Below, one piece after another: positions 9,011 to 18,183 of a stretch of DNA of 64,000 bases. The stretch is from Cellulosimicrobium composti. Lineage in GTDB: Bacteria; Actinomycetota; Actinomycetes; Actinomycetales; Cellulomonadaceae. The notes under the pieces are model-generated. The model saw only the letters and a list, made by a program, of their open reading frames with translations. It was not told the DNA's origin and did not search any database. How positions within the stretch are numbered: position 1 is the first letter of the stretch; each line of letters opens with the position of its first letter. The translations under genes and the position numbers were made by a program. The stretch is taken from NCBI RefSeq assembly GCF_009711085.1, contig NZ_WMKA01000001.1:1-64000 (forward strand). The letters run 5' to 3'.

Positions 9011-9082
9011 CTCCGCCCCCAGGACTCGAACCTGGACCAAGGGCACCAAAAACCCTTGTGCTGCCGATTACACCAAGGCGGA
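9011..9082 (-). tRNA. tRNA-Gln (anticodon TTG)
   Basis: 72 nt on the minus strand. The acceptor TCCGCCT pairs with GGGCGGA (one G-U). D arm GTGT/GCAC; anticodon stem AGGGT/GCCCT with loop TTTTGGT, giving anticodon TTG; T arm CCAGG/CCTGG with loop TTCGAGT. CCA is not encoded. tRNA-Gln immediately before glmU is a recurrent actinobacterial arrangement, and the two may share a transcript. Confidence 0.96.
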
Positions 9083-9201
9083 ACGGACCCGGCGTCGACC
9101 GCGCCCGGTGCGTTCCCGGGCCGCGACGGGCGGGGTGGGTCCGGGAACAGTCTGCCAGGTCGGTCCCCCTGCGCGGCGACGCTCGCGCCCGGCTTCACGG
9201 C

Positions 9202-9849
9202 ATGATGGTCCTCGTGGCCGAGCCCAGACGTACCCCCCGTTCCCGCATGACCGCGAGCCAGCGGCGCGAGCAGCTGCTCGCCGTGAGCCGCGGCCTGTTC
9301 GCGGAGAAGGGGTTCGAGGGCACGAGCGTCGAGGAGATCGCGGCGCGCGCCGAGGTGTCCAAGCCCGTCGTCTACGAGCACTTCGGGGGCAAGGAGGGTA
9401 TCTACGCCGTCGTGGTGGACCGCGAGGTGCAGGCGCTGACCGCCGCGCTGTCCGGGGCGCTCGACGAGGGCGGCCACCCCAAGGTGCTGCTGGAGCGCAC
9501 CGCTCTCGCGCTCCTGACGTACATCGAGACGTCGGAGGACGGGTTCCGCATCCTCGTCCGAGACTCCCCCGTCGCGCAGGCGACCGGCACGTTCTCGAGC
9601 CTCATCGGCGACGTCGCGACGCAGGTCGAGCACCTCCTCGCGGACCAGTTCAAGTCTCGCGGGCTCGACCCCAAGGTCGCGCCGATCTACGCGCAGATGC
9701 TCGTGGGCATGGTCGCGCTGACCGGCCAGTACTGGCTCGACGCGCGCTCCCCCAAGAAGTCGGAGGTCGCGGCGCACCTCGTCAACCTGGCGTGGAACGG
9801 CCTCGCCGACATGGAGAAGCGCCCGCACCTCATCACGACGAAGCGCTGA
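9202..9849 (+). CDS. TetR/AcrR-family transcriptional regulator
   Basis: About 215 aa DNA-binding repressor. The N-terminal TetR helix-turn-helix is clear: LFAEKGFEGTSVEEIAARAE followed by VSKPVVYEHFGGKEGIYAVV. The C-terminal ligand/dimer domain is all-helical with no identifiable ligand. It starts just after, and divergently from, the tRNA-Gln/glmU unit. Starts at 9202, 9205 and GTG 9214 are all possible, and none has a strong ribosome binding site; the domain begins after residue 20 in each case. The target genes are unknown; the NatAB-like genes downstream are one candidate. Confidence 0.88.
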   Translation: MMVLVAEPRRTPRSRMTASQRREQLLAVSRGLFAEKGFEGTSVEEIAARAEVSKPVVYEHFGGKEGIYAVVVDREVQALTAALSGALDEGGHPKVLLERTALALLTYIETSEDGFRILVRDSPVAQATGTFSSLIGDVATQVEHLLADQFKSRGLDPKVAPIYAQMLVGMVALTGQYWLDARSPKKSEVAAHLVNLAWNGLADMEKRPHLITTKR

Positions 9850-9960
9850 CGGACGGCGCCCGGCACCCGGGCGAAGACCACGGGAGAAACCGCGTCATGG
9901 CGGCACGGCGTGCCCGTCTCTCCCTCGGAAGCACGAGCTCGACGAAGGGCGGGGCACCTC

Positions 9961-10650
9961 ATGCACGGGCACGACCGGTCGACCGACCGCACGCCGCACG
10001 ACTGCCGGGACGAGATCCGTCCCACGGTCTGGGGCTACTCGACGTGGACGACGGCGCGCTGCCTGCAGGGCGCCGTCGCCGGGACGCCGGAACGGATCGT
10101 CCAGCGGACCGACGTGCTCGTGCCCGGGCTGACGCCGCGCGAGCTCGACCGGGTGCGCCGGCACGCGGCCCGGCGTGCCGCGGTCGACGGGCTGCGTCCG
10201 GGCGTCGTCGCGGGTGCGCTCGTCGCGCTCGCGGTGCTCGTCCTGGGCCGGGACCTCGCGCCCGCGCCGCTCGTCCTCGCCGCCGCGGTCCTCGGTGCGG
10301 GCGCCCTGCTGCTGACGCGCGCGCTCGTGCACGCGGCCGCCGGGCCCCGGCTCACGCGCGTCGAGCGCCGCGCCCTGCGCGACGCGATCGAGATCCGGCG
10401 CGTGCGCGTCGCGCCGCCCACGTCCGCGGGCATGCGCGTGCTCGTCGCGATGAGCGCCGTCGAGTCGGTCTCGGGGCGCCTCGACGAGCGCGAGGCCGCG
10501 ATCGCGCGCGAGCTCCTGTGGGCCGCGCTCGACGCCGTCCGCCGCGACGACGTCGCGGACGTCGACCACGCGACCGCGGCGATGCTGCGGATCACGGTGC
10601 GCGCCGCGCGCTCGCCGCTCCCGCGCGTGCCCGACGAGCACCGGGGCTGA
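9961..10650 (+). CDS. hypothetical protein with two membrane segments
   Basis: 229 aa, not recognised. The sequence shows a hydrophilic N-terminal region ending in a LTPRELDRVRRHAARR helix and two adjacent hydrophobic segments at about residues 63-81 and 84-100 (GVVAGALVALAVLVLG and LVLAAAVLGAGALLLTRAL). A soluble Arg/Ala-rich C-terminal half follows. ATG 9961 sits after GAAGGGCGGGG. No gene partner is obvious: it is 111 bp after the TetR gene and 116 bp before the ABC genes. Confidence 0.55.
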   Translation: MHGHDRSTDRTPHDCRDEIRPTVWGYSTWTTARCLQGAVAGTPERIVQRTDVLVPGLTPRELDRVRRHAARRAAVDGLRPGVVAGALVALAVLVLGRDLAPAPLVLAAAVLGAGALLLTRALVHAAAGPRLTRVERRALRDAIEIRRVRVAPPTSAGMRVLVAMSAVESVSGRLDEREAAIARELLWAALDAVRRDDVADVDHATAAMLRITVRAARSPLPRVPDEHRG

Positions 10651-10717
10651 CCGCCCCTCGCAGCGCCGGCCACCGACCTCGGCGGGCCAAGCCCCCGCCG
10701 TCCGCACGGGCAGGACG

Positions 10718-10729
10718 TGACATCTGTCC
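10718..10729 (+). promoter_or_regulatory. dyad upstream of NatAB-like ABC genes
   Basis: TGACATCTGTCC is an imperfect dyad (TGACA-TC-TGTCc) about 38 bp upstream of the ATPase start. Short dyads of the TGACAnnTGTCA type are known targets of NarL/LuxR-type response regulators before actinobacterial ABC export operons. No response regulator is in this window, so the assignment is inference. Confidence 0.35.
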
Positions 10730-10766
10730 CGTGCCGCCCGCCCGGCCGCGTGGTTGTGTGAGACGC

Positions 10767-11726
10767 ATGGCGACTCTTGAGATCGACTCGCTGACCAAGT
10801 CCTACGGCGACGTCCGTGCCCTGCGGGGGACGTCGTTCGACGTGCGCGCCGGCGAGATCTTCGGCTTCGTCGGCTCCAACGGGGCCGGCAAGACCACGAC
10901 GATGCGCATCGTGCTCGGCGTCCTCGCCGAGGACGCGGGCGAGGTGCGCTGGGACGGGCGGCCGATCGACCTCGCCGCACGACGGCGCATCGGCTACATG
11001 CCCGAGGAGCGCGGCCTGTACCCGCGCATGAAGGTGGGCGAGCAGCTCGTCTACCTCGCGCGGCTGCACGGCCTCTCCGCGGCCGACGCCAAGGACGCGA
11101 TGGAGCGCTGGACCGCGACGCTCGGCGTCGACGCCCGCCGCGGCGACGAGGTGCAGAAGCTCTCGCTCGGCAACCAGCAGCGCGTCCAGCTCGCCGCGGC
11201 GCTCACGCACGACCCCGAGCTGCTCGTGCTCGACGAGCCGTTCAGCGGCCTCGACCCGGTCGCCGTCGACGTCATGAGCGGCGTGCTGCGCGACCGCGCC
11301 GACGCGGGCGTGCCCGTCGTGTTCTCGTCCCACCAGCTCGACCTCGTGGAACGGCTGTGCGACCGCGTCGGCATCATCAAGGACGGCGCGATGGTCGAGG
11401 TCGGCACGATCGACGAGCTGCGCCGCACGGAGCACGAGCGCTGGGTCGTGGACGGGCCGCCGGGAGCGACGTGGATCGGCGCCGTGCCCGACGCGCGGGC
11501 CGTGAGCCTCGAGGGGTCGCGCACGGTCGTCGAGCTCACGTCCGCGGGCGGCGTCGACGGGACGAGCGGGCGCGAGCAGGCCGTGCTGCGCGCCGCGCTC
11601 GCGGCCGGCCCCGTGCACGAGTTCGCGCTCGTGCGGCCGTCGCTCACCGAGCTGTACCGCGACGTCGTGAGCGCCGAGGAGAAGCCGGCCGGCGAGGCCG
11701 CGGAGACCGTGGAGGTGGGGGCATGA
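10767..11726 (+). CDS. ABC-2 type exporter, ATP-binding subunit (NatA-like)
   Basis: ATPase that powers the adjacent ABC-2 permease; the cargo is unknown. 319 aa. Walker A GSNGAGKTTT (about residues 37-46), Q-loop region IGYMPEERGLYPRMKV, signature LSLGNQQRVQLAAAL (a variant with Leu-Gly-Asn in place of Ser-Gly-Gly), Walker B LLVLDEPFSGLDP and H-loop FSSHQLD. A C-terminal DUF4162-like extension of about 90 residues follows (WVVDGPPGATW onward), as in NatA and related drug/ion exporters. The stop overlaps the permease ATG by 4 nt, so expression is coupled. Confidence 0.93.
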   Translation: MATLEIDSLTKSYGDVRALRGTSFDVRAGEIFGFVGSNGAGKTTTMRIVLGVLAEDAGEVRWDGRPIDLAARRRIGYMPEERGLYPRMKVGEQLVYLARLHGLSAADAKDAMERWTATLGVDARRGDEVQKLSLGNQQRVQLAAALTHDPELLVLDEPFSGLDPVAVDVMSGVLRDRADAGVPVVFSSHQLDLVERLCDRVGIIKDGAMVEVGTIDELRRTEHERWVVDGPPGATWIGAVPDARAVSLEGSRTVVELTSAGGVDGTSGREQAVLRAALAAGPVHEFALVRPSLTELYRDVVSAEEKPAGEAAETVEVGA

Positions 11727-12931
11727 GCACGGGGACCACGCTGACGTCCTGGGGCGCGATCCGCCTCGTCGCCGGCCGCGAGATCATGACGCGGCTGCAC
11801 TCGAGGTCCTTCGTGTGGCTGACGGTGATCCTCGTCGCCGCGGTCGTGCTCGGCGGCGTCGTGCTCAACGCCGCGAGCTCGTCCGGCCCGACCGCCGAGC
11901 GCGTGGGCGTCACGCCGCAGACGGCGGCGCTCGCGGAGCCGATCACGGCCACGGGCAGCACGCTCGGGACCGAGGTCGAGACGGTCGACGTCGCCGACGA
12001 CGCCGCGGGCGAGGCCCAGGTGCGCGACGGCGACCTCGCCGCGCTCGTCACGGGGACGGCGGACGACCCGACCGTCGTCGTGGACACCGAGCTCTCGCCC
12101 GGGCTCACGGCCGTCTTCACGACGCTCGCCCAGCAGACCGCGCTGTCCGACGCCGTCGCGGACCTCGGCGGCGACCCGGCCCAGGTCGCGGGTGACATCG
12201 CGACCGCCGAGCCGACCGTCCGCACGATCGGCGAGCCCAGCGAGTTCGACCCCGCGCGCTACATCACGGGCCTCGTCACCGGGATCCTGCTCTTCATGGC
12301 CATCATGATCAGCGGCCAGCTCATCGCGCAGGGCGTCGTGGAGGAGAAGACGAGCCGCGTCGTCGAGCTCCTGCTCTCCACGGTCCGGCCGTGGCAGCTC
12401 ATGGCGGGCAAGGTGCTCGGCATCGGCCTCGTCGGGCTCGGGCAGGTCGCGCTCGTCGTGGTCGCGGGCGTCGGCACGGCGCTCGGGCTGGGCCTCGTGG
12501 ACACCTCGACGATCGACCTGGGGACCGCGGCCGTATGGGCCCTCGTGTGGTTCGTCGTCGGGTTCGTCAGCTACGCGCTGCTCATGGCCGGGCTCGGCGC
12601 GCTCGTCTCGCGCCAGGAGGACGTCGGCGCCGTCACGACCCCCGTCACGTTCCTCATGGTCGTGCCGTACATCGTGGGCGTCTCCGTCGCGCCGTGGGCC
12701 CCGGACAACCCGCTCGTGGTGTGGCTGTCGTACGTGCCGCTGTGCTCGCCGCTGCTCATGCCCGTGCGCATCGCGCTCGGCAGCGCCGAGACGTGGGAGG
12801 CGCTCCTCGCCCTGGGCCTGTCCGTCGCCGTCGTCCCGGTGCTCGTGTGGCTCGCCGCGAAGATCTACTCCAACGCGGTCCTGCGCACCGGCGCGCGCGT
12901 CAGGCTCAAGGACGCCCTGCGCGCCGCCTGA
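11723..12931 (+). CDS. ABC-2 type exporter permease (NatB-like)
   Basis: 402 aa membrane partner of the preceding ATPase. An N-terminal helix (about 32-52) is followed by an extracytoplasmic domain of roughly 130 residues. A cluster of five or six membrane helices follows between about 180 and 385, which is the typical ABC-2/NatB topology. The conserved block VVEEKTSRVVELLLSTVRPWQLMAGKVLG marks the cytoplasmic coupling loop. ATG 11723 overlaps the upstream stop (ATGA). A 27-bp hairpin follows the gene. The substrate could be Na+, a peptide or a drug; nothing here decides it. Confidence 0.9.
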   Translation: MSTGTTLTSWGAIRLVAGREIMTRLHSRSFVWLTVILVAAVVLGGVVLNAASSSGPTAERVGVTPQTAALAEPITATGSTLGTEVETVDVADDAAGEAQVRDGDLAALVTGTADDPTVVVDTELSPGLTAVFTTLAQQTALSDAVADLGGDPAQVAGDIATAEPTVRTIGEPSEFDPARYITGLVTGILLFMAIMISGQLIAQGVVEEKTSRVVELLLSTVRPWQLMAGKVLGIGLVGLGQVALVVVAGVGTALGLGLVDTSTIDLGTAAVWALVWFVVGFVSYALLMAGLGALVSRQEDVGAVTTPVTFLMVVPYIVGVSVAPWAPDNPLVVWLSYVPLCSPLLMPVRIALGSAETWEALLALGLSVAVVPVLVWLAAKIYSNAVLRTGARVRLKDALRAA

Positions 12932-12940
12932 TCACCCCCA

Positions 12941-13002
12941 CGCCGAGCATGCGGTTCCGGAGCGTCCTGATCGTCGGACGCTCCGGAACCGCATGCTCGG
13001 CG
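12941..13002. terminator. 27-bp perfect inverted repeat after NatB-like gene
   Basis: Perfect 27-bp arms (12941-12967 and 12976-13002) separated by 8 nt, starting 9 nt after the permease stop. The outer arm reads CGCCGAGCATGCGGTT. There is no U tract. It probably acts as a terminator or 3'-stabilising element. The outer motif recurs in the hairpin after the DrrB-like gene. Confidence 0.65.
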
Positions 13003-13023
13003 CGCCGGAGTTGACCGGGGCCC

Positions 13024-13038
13024 GTCAAGAGTCTTGAC
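13024..13038 (+). promoter_or_regulatory. palindromic operator before MarR-MFS genes
   Basis: GTCAAGAGTCTTGAC is a perfect 15-nt dyad with 7-bp arms around a central G, 28 nt before the MarR start. TTGACG inside its right half could be a -35 with TACCCT (13055-13060) as -10, so a bound repressor would block initiation. Autoregulation by the MarR protein is the simplest reading. Confidence 0.55.
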
Positions 13039-13066
13039 GTCGAGACACATCGAGTACCCTCTCGTC

Positions 13067-13567
13067 ATGGACCAGCAGCACGAGGACGAGGTCGACCGCA
13101 TCGTCGCGGCCTGGCAGCGCGAGCGCCCCGACCTGGACGTCGAGCCGCTCACCGTCTTCTCGCGCGTCGACCGCCTCGCGCGCCACCTCGACCGCGCGCG
13201 CCGCACGGCGTTCGCGCGCGGGCACCTCGAGACGTGGGAGTTCGACGTCCTGTCCGCGCTGCGCCGGGCCGGCGAGCCGTACCGCCTCTCGCCCGGCGCG
13301 CTCGTCACGCAGACCCTCGTGACGAGCGGCACCATGACGAACCGCATCGACCGGCTCGAGGAGCGCGGCCTCGTCGTGCGCCGCCGCTCCCCCGACGACC
13401 GCCGCGGCGTGCTCGTCGAGCTCACGCCCGACGGACTGGAGCGCGTCGACGCGGCGATGACCGACCTCCTCGCCGTCGAGGCGCGCATCCTCGACGCGCT
13501 CGAGCCCGGCGGACGCCCGGCGCTCGCGGCGCTCCTGCGTACAGTCGTAGGACAGTTCGACGACTGA
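13067..13567 (+). CDS. MarR-family transcriptional regulator
   Basis: 166 aa winged-helix dimer. An N-terminal dimerisation helix is followed by the recognition region (LVTSGTMTNRIDRLEERGLV) and the wing RRRSPDDRRGVLVELT, then the C-terminal helix. ATG 13067 is chosen because the homology starts at MDQQHEDEVDRIV; an upstream in-frame start would run through the operator. TACCCT lies 7 nt before the ATG, so the message may be leaderless. It is followed after 62 bp by an MFS exporter in the same direction, so it probably controls that gene and itself. Confidence 0.9.
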   Translation: MDQQHEDEVDRIVAAWQRERPDLDVEPLTVFSRVDRLARHLDRARRTAFARGHLETWEFDVLSALRRAGEPYRLSPGALVTQTLVTSGTMTNRIDRLEERGLVVRRRSPDDRRGVLVELTPDGLERVDAAMTDLLAVEARILDALEPGGRPALAALLRTVVGQFDD

Positions 13568-13629
13568 CCGACGGCCCCCCGACCGGACGGGCGGCGTCGC
13601 CCCCGTCCGCACCCGGAGGTCCCCGCCCG

Positions 13630-14985
13630 ATGCCGCCGTCCCGCCCGAGCACGTTCCGCGGCGGGATCGACGGCGTGCTGCTCGTCGCCGTGCTGCTCGT
13701 CGCGGTCAACCTGCGCGCTCCGCTCACGGCGCTGCCGCCCGTCGTCGCCGACGTCGCCGCCGACCTGCACCTCACGGCCGCGGCGGCCGGGCTGCTCACC
13801 GGGATCCCCGTCCTGTGCTTCGCGCTCGCCACGCCCGCCGTCGCGGGACTGCTCGGGCGGTCGTCGCTGCGGACCGCGATCGCCGTCGCGCTCGGCCTGA
13901 TCCTCGCGGGCACCCTCGTGCGCTCGGCCGACCTGGGAGCGCTCGTCGGCGGCCCGGCGGTCAGCGCCCCGGGGACGTTCGCCGGGACGGTGCTCCTCGG
14001 GCTCGGCATCACGACGGCGAACCTCGCCGTCCCGATGATCGCCCAGCGCGACTTCCCCGGGCACGTCTCGACCGTCACCGGCCTGTACACGGCGGCGATC
14101 AACGTCGGGACGGTCGCGACGACGGCGCTCACCGCACCCCTGGCCGACGCCGTGGGCTGGCGCTGGGCGCTCGCGTCGTGGTCCGTGCTCGCAGTGGTCG
14201 CGCTCGTCTGGTGGCTGCGCGCGGTCCCGCGCGAGGCGCGACCCGACCGCGGTCCGGCGGTCTCGGCGGCGCCGCCGCGGGAGGCGCCCGACGCCCCCGG
14301 CGACCACGACGGCGACGGCGGCCCCGGCGCTGACGGCGACGGCGAGGCCCTCGCCGCGGCGGCCGCGGAGGGCGTGACGGGCACGGACCCGGCCGCCGCC
14401 CGTGAGCGCCGCGTGCTCGCGACGCCCTTCACGTGGTGGCTGTGCGCGATGTTCGCGCTCCAGTCGTCGAGCTTCTACGCGCTCACGGCGTGGCTGCCGC
14501 TCGTCCTGGAGGAGCTCGCGGGCATCCCGCGCGCGGCGTCGGGCGGGGCGGCGTCGCTGTTCCAGGGCTTCGCGATCGTCGGCGGGCTCGCCGTGCCGCT
14601 CGCGGCGCGGCGGTGGTCGCTGCGGCAGAGCTTCGTGGGGATCGCCGTGCTCTGGCTCTCGCTGCCCGTGGGCCTCCTCGTCGCGCCGGGGCTGTGGGCG
14701 GTCTGGGCGTCGGCGGCCGGGGTCGCCCAGGCGGCCAACTTCGTCGTCATCTTCACGCTCGTCGCGCAGCGCTTCCCCACCGTCCGACGCGGACGCCAGG
14801 CGTCGGCGACCGTGCAGTCGGTGGGCTACTGCCTCGCCGCGGTCGCGCCGACGCTCGCGGGAGCGCTGCACACCGCGACCGGGACGTGGACGACGCCGGT
14901 CGCCGTCGTGCTGGGCGCGCTCGTCGTCATGACGGGGATCGGCCTCGTGCTCACGGGCCGACGCCCGGCGCCCGCGCCGCGCTGA
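13630..14985 (+). CDS. MFS transporter, CynX/NimT-like
   Basis: 451 aa with about 12 membrane segments. The start (LLVAVNLRAPLTALPPVVADV) is typical of the CynX/NimT branch, known for cyanate or 2-nitroimidazole transport in other bacteria. A long acidic Gly/Asp/Ala-rich loop (about residues 205-258) separates the two halves. ATG 13630 has GGAGG upstream; translation from earlier in-frame codons would overlap the MarR gene. Placement behind MarR suggests an inducible efflux or uptake pump. Substrate unknown. Confidence 0.88.
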   Translation: MPPSRPSTFRGGIDGVLLVAVLLVAVNLRAPLTALPPVVADVAADLHLTAAAAGLLTGIPVLCFALATPAVAGLLGRSSLRTAIAVALGLILAGTLVRSADLGALVGGPAVSAPGTFAGTVLLGLGITTANLAVPMIAQRDFPGHVSTVTGLYTAAINVGTVATTALTAPLADAVGWRWALASWSVLAVVALVWWLRAVPREARPDRGPAVSAAPPREAPDAPGDHDGDGGPGADGDGEALAAAAAEGVTGTDPAAARERRVLATPFTWWLCAMFALQSSSFYALTAWLPLVLEELAGIPRAASGGAASLFQGFAIVGGLAVPLAARRWSLRQSFVGIAVLWLSLPVGLLVAPGLWAVWASAAGVAQAANFVVIFTLVAQRFPTVRRGRQASATVQSVGYCLAAVAPTLAGALHTATGTWTTPVAVVLGALVVMTGIGLVLTGRRPAPAPR

Positions 14986-15032
14986 CCGGACCTCTTCATC
15001 AACGGCCGGAGCATCCCGGCGCCCGTCGACCC

Positions 15033-15105
15033 TTGACCCTCGCTCGCGGGCGTGTTTATGGTGTACACATCGTTTATACCATACACCTACGTGTGCGTCG
15101 CACAC
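15033..15105 (+). promoter_or_regulatory. promoter and operators before DrrAB-like operon
   Basis: TTGACC (15033-15038) and TATGGT (15057-15062) form a -35/-10 pair with an 18-bp spacer. Overlapping the -10 is an inverted repeat with half-sites TATGGTGTA (15057-15065) and TATACCATA (15075-15083), matching at 8 of 9 positions, typical in size for a TetR operator. A second, perfect dyad GTGTGCGTCGCACAC lies at 15091-15105. The TetR protein encoded downstream (17013-18044) is the likely binder of the first site. Confidence 0.65.
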
Positions 15106-15131
15106 CGCATCCGACCGAGAAGGAGAAGGCG

Positions 15132-16075
<944 letters not shown>

Positions 16076-16079
<4 letters not shown>

Positions 16080-16903
16080 GCGCCACCCCCACGGCCACCC
16101 CCACCCTGGCCCGGCCCTCGCGCACCGGGCCCGACCGTCCCCGCCGCAGCCCCGCGACGGCCGCGCGCGACGTCCGCACGATGGTCCGCCGCGAGACGCG
16201 GCGCCAGCTGCGCAGCGTGGACGGGCTCATCACGGCGTTCTTCCTGCCCGTGATGGTCATGCTCGTCTTCGTCGTGATCTTCGGCGGCGCGATCGGCGGC
16301 GACGACTACATCGACTACGTCGTCCCGGGGGTGCTCGTCATGTGCCTCGGGTTCGGCTCCGCGACGGCCGCGGTCGGCGTCGCGCAGGACATGACGTCCG
16401 GCACGATCGACCGGTTCAAGACGCTGCCGATCTTCGGGCCGTCCGCGCTGTGGGGGCACGTCGTGGCGAGCGTCGTGCGCAACCTCGCGTCCGCCGTCGT
16501 CGTCGTGGGCGTCGCGCTCGCGCTCGGCTTCCGGCCCGACGCCGGGCTCGCCGACTGGCTCGGGCTCGTCGCGTTCGCCGTGCTCGCGGTGCTCACGTTC
16601 ACGTGGCTCAGCGTCGCGCTCGGCCTCGTCCTGAGCGTCGAGGCGTCGCAGTCGGTGAACTTCCTCTTCCTCTTCGTGCCCTACCTCAGCTCGGGGTTCG
16701 TCCTGATCGACACCATGCCGACGTGGCTGCACGGGTTCGCCGAGAACCAGCCGTTCACGCCGGTCATCGAGACGTTCCGCGGCTTCCTCGCCGGGTCGCC
16801 CGACGCGTCGACGGCGCTCACCGCGGTCGCGTGGCTCGCCGGCTTCCTCGTGGCGAGCTGCGTCGTCGGCTCGGTGCTCTACCGGCGACGGACCGCCCGC
16901 TGA
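16076..16903 (+). CDS. ABC-2 type permease (DrrB-like)
   Basis: 275 aa inner-membrane partner of the DrrA-like ATPase. A Pro/Ala-rich cytoplasmic N-terminus (about 1-40) is followed by six hydrophobic segments. Family blocks: FFLPVMVMLVFVVIFGGAI, YVVPGVLVMCLGFGSA, DMTSGTIDRFKTLPI (the coupling loop), PYLSSGFVLIDTMP and FAENQPFTPVIETFRGFL. A hairpin follows 7 nt after the stop. Cargo unknown. Confidence 0.92.
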
Positions 16904-16910
16904 TCCCGCC

Positions 16911-16970
16911 GCCGAGAATGTTGCTGTCGCCCGCCCTGGGCTCAGGGCGGGCGACAACCACATGCTCGGC
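16911..16970. terminator. long hairpin after DrrB-like gene
   Basis: Arms pair at 24 of 27 positions (CCGAGAATG... against ...CACATGCTCGG) around a GGCT loop, with a perfect inner core TGTCGCCCGCCCTG/CAGGGCGGGCGACA. On one arm the outer sequence reads CCGAGCATGTGGTT, nearly the same as in the hairpin at 12941-13002. Probably a terminator. Confidence 0.65.
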
Positions 16971-17012
16971 CGGGCACCGCGCCGGACACCCGACCTCGGG
17001 GATGATGTGGGC

Positions 17013-18044
17013 ATGACGGACGCACCCGACCTCCCTCCCCGGCTCGCGCTCGCGTGGGGCGTCGCCGAACGCCCCGAGCGTGCGCCCAAGCGCGAGCTGA
17101 GCATCGAGCGGATCGTCGAGACGGCGATCGAGATCGCCGACGCCGACGGGCTCGGCGCGGTGTCCATGGCCAAGGTCGCGCAGCGGCTCGGCTTCACGAC
17201 GATGTCGCTCTACCGGTACGTCACGAGCAAGGACGACCTGCTGCTCCTCATGCAGGAGGCCGCGCTCGACGTCGAGTACCCGCCGCCGCACGACCCCGCC
17301 GACTGGCGCGCGGAGCTGCGCGAGTGGGCGCAGTTCACCATGGCGACGTTCGCGTCCCACCCGTGGTTCCTCGACATCCCCGTGACGGGGGCACCCCTCA
17401 CGCCGAACAACCTGCGCGGCGCGGACAGCGGGCTGCGCGCGCTGCGCTCCACGCCGCTCGACGACGAGGAGAAGATGTCCGTCATCCTCCTCGTGAGCGG
17501 GTACGCGCGGAACGCGGCCCGGCTCCAGACCGACCTCGCGCGCGCGGTCGCGGCGGCCGACGGCGACGCGACCGTCCAGGGCGGCGCGTGGGCCGACGCG
17601 CTGCGCGAGCTCGTGGACGAGGTCCGGTTCCCCTACCTGCGCCCGCTCGTCGAGGCGGGCACGTACGCGGGCGAGGGCGACATCGACGACACGGCGTGGG
17701 GCCTCGAGCGCGTGCTCGACGGGATCGCGGTCTACGTCGACGCGCGCGCGGCCGGTGCCCCGGGGGCTGGCAACCGCGGTGGCAGCGGCTCGACGCCGGT
17801 CGACGGCCCCGGCGCGGACGGCGCGGCCTCCGCGCCGGACCCGCGCGACGCCGTCGCACCCGTCGAGGTCGCGGTCCACCTCAAGGACCCGAAGGTCAAG
17901 AAGGCCACGCTCAGGCGCCGCGACGCCGAGCGGCGCGTGCGCGAGGCGCAGAAGAAGGTTCGCGAGCTCGAGAAGGCGCTGCGCGAGGCGCAGAAGGCCG
18001 AGCGCGAGGCCGCCCGTGCGGCGGTCGAGAAGGCGCGCGCCTGA
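17013..18044 (+). CDS. TetR-family regulator with C-terminal coiled coil
   Basis: 343 aa, longer than the usual 190-240 aa. The TetR DNA-binding domain is at about residues 30-75 (GAVSMAKVAQRLG with FTTMSLYRYVTSKDDLLLLM). A helical ligand-binding region of the TetR_C type follows to about 245. A Gly/Pro/Asp-rich linker (about 250-290) leads to a strongly charged coiled coil of about 55 residues (RRRDAERRVREAQKKVRELE, and onward). It follows the DrrAB-like genes in the same direction and probably represses them through the inverted repeat at 15057-15083. The coiled coil is unusual for TetR proteins. Confidence 0.88.
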   Translation: MTDAPDLPPRLALAWGVAERPERAPKRELSIERIVETAIEIADADGLGAVSMAKVAQRLGFTTMSLYRYVTSKDDLLLLMQEAALDVEYPPPHDPADWRAELREWAQFTMATFASHPWFLDIPVTGAPLTPNNLRGADSGLRALRSTPLDDEEKMSVILLVSGYARNAARLQTDLARAVAAADGDATVQGGAWADALRELVDEVRFPYLRPLVEAGTYAGEGDIDDTAWGLERVLDGIAVYVDARAAGAPGAGNRGGSGSTPVDGPGADGAASAPDPRDAVAPVEVAVHLKDPKVKKATLRRRDAERRVREAQKKVRELEKALREAQKAEREAARAAVEKARA

Positions 18045-18099
18045 CCGCACGCCTCGCGGGAGGCCGACGCCGGGCATCACGCCCCGCGGCCCCCGCACG

Positions 18100-18148
18100 G
18101 CACGACGACGGCCGGTCACCCGCGCGGGGTGGCCGGCCGCCGTCGTGC
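18100..18148. terminator. bidirectional hairpin between convergent genes
   Basis: 22-nt arms (18100-18121 and 18127-18148) pair except at two positions that are G-U in the minus-strand RNA; loop GCGCG. It lies between the ends of the TetR gene and the convergent reductase gene. Confidence 0.6.
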
Positions 18149-18183
18149 GCGCGCCGTGGTGCGTCCGGCGCGAGCGCCGTGGG

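Noticed and set aside
7301-9049. An upstream GlmU start at 9049 reading back through the tRNA gene
   Set aside because: It would translate the tRNA-Gln sequence. ATG 8980 has a ribosome site and family homology begins there.
9850-10766. Treating the hypothetical gene at 9961 as part of the NatAB-like exporter operon
   Set aside because: A 116-bp gap with its own dyad precedes the ATPase, and the protein has no similarity to ABC components.
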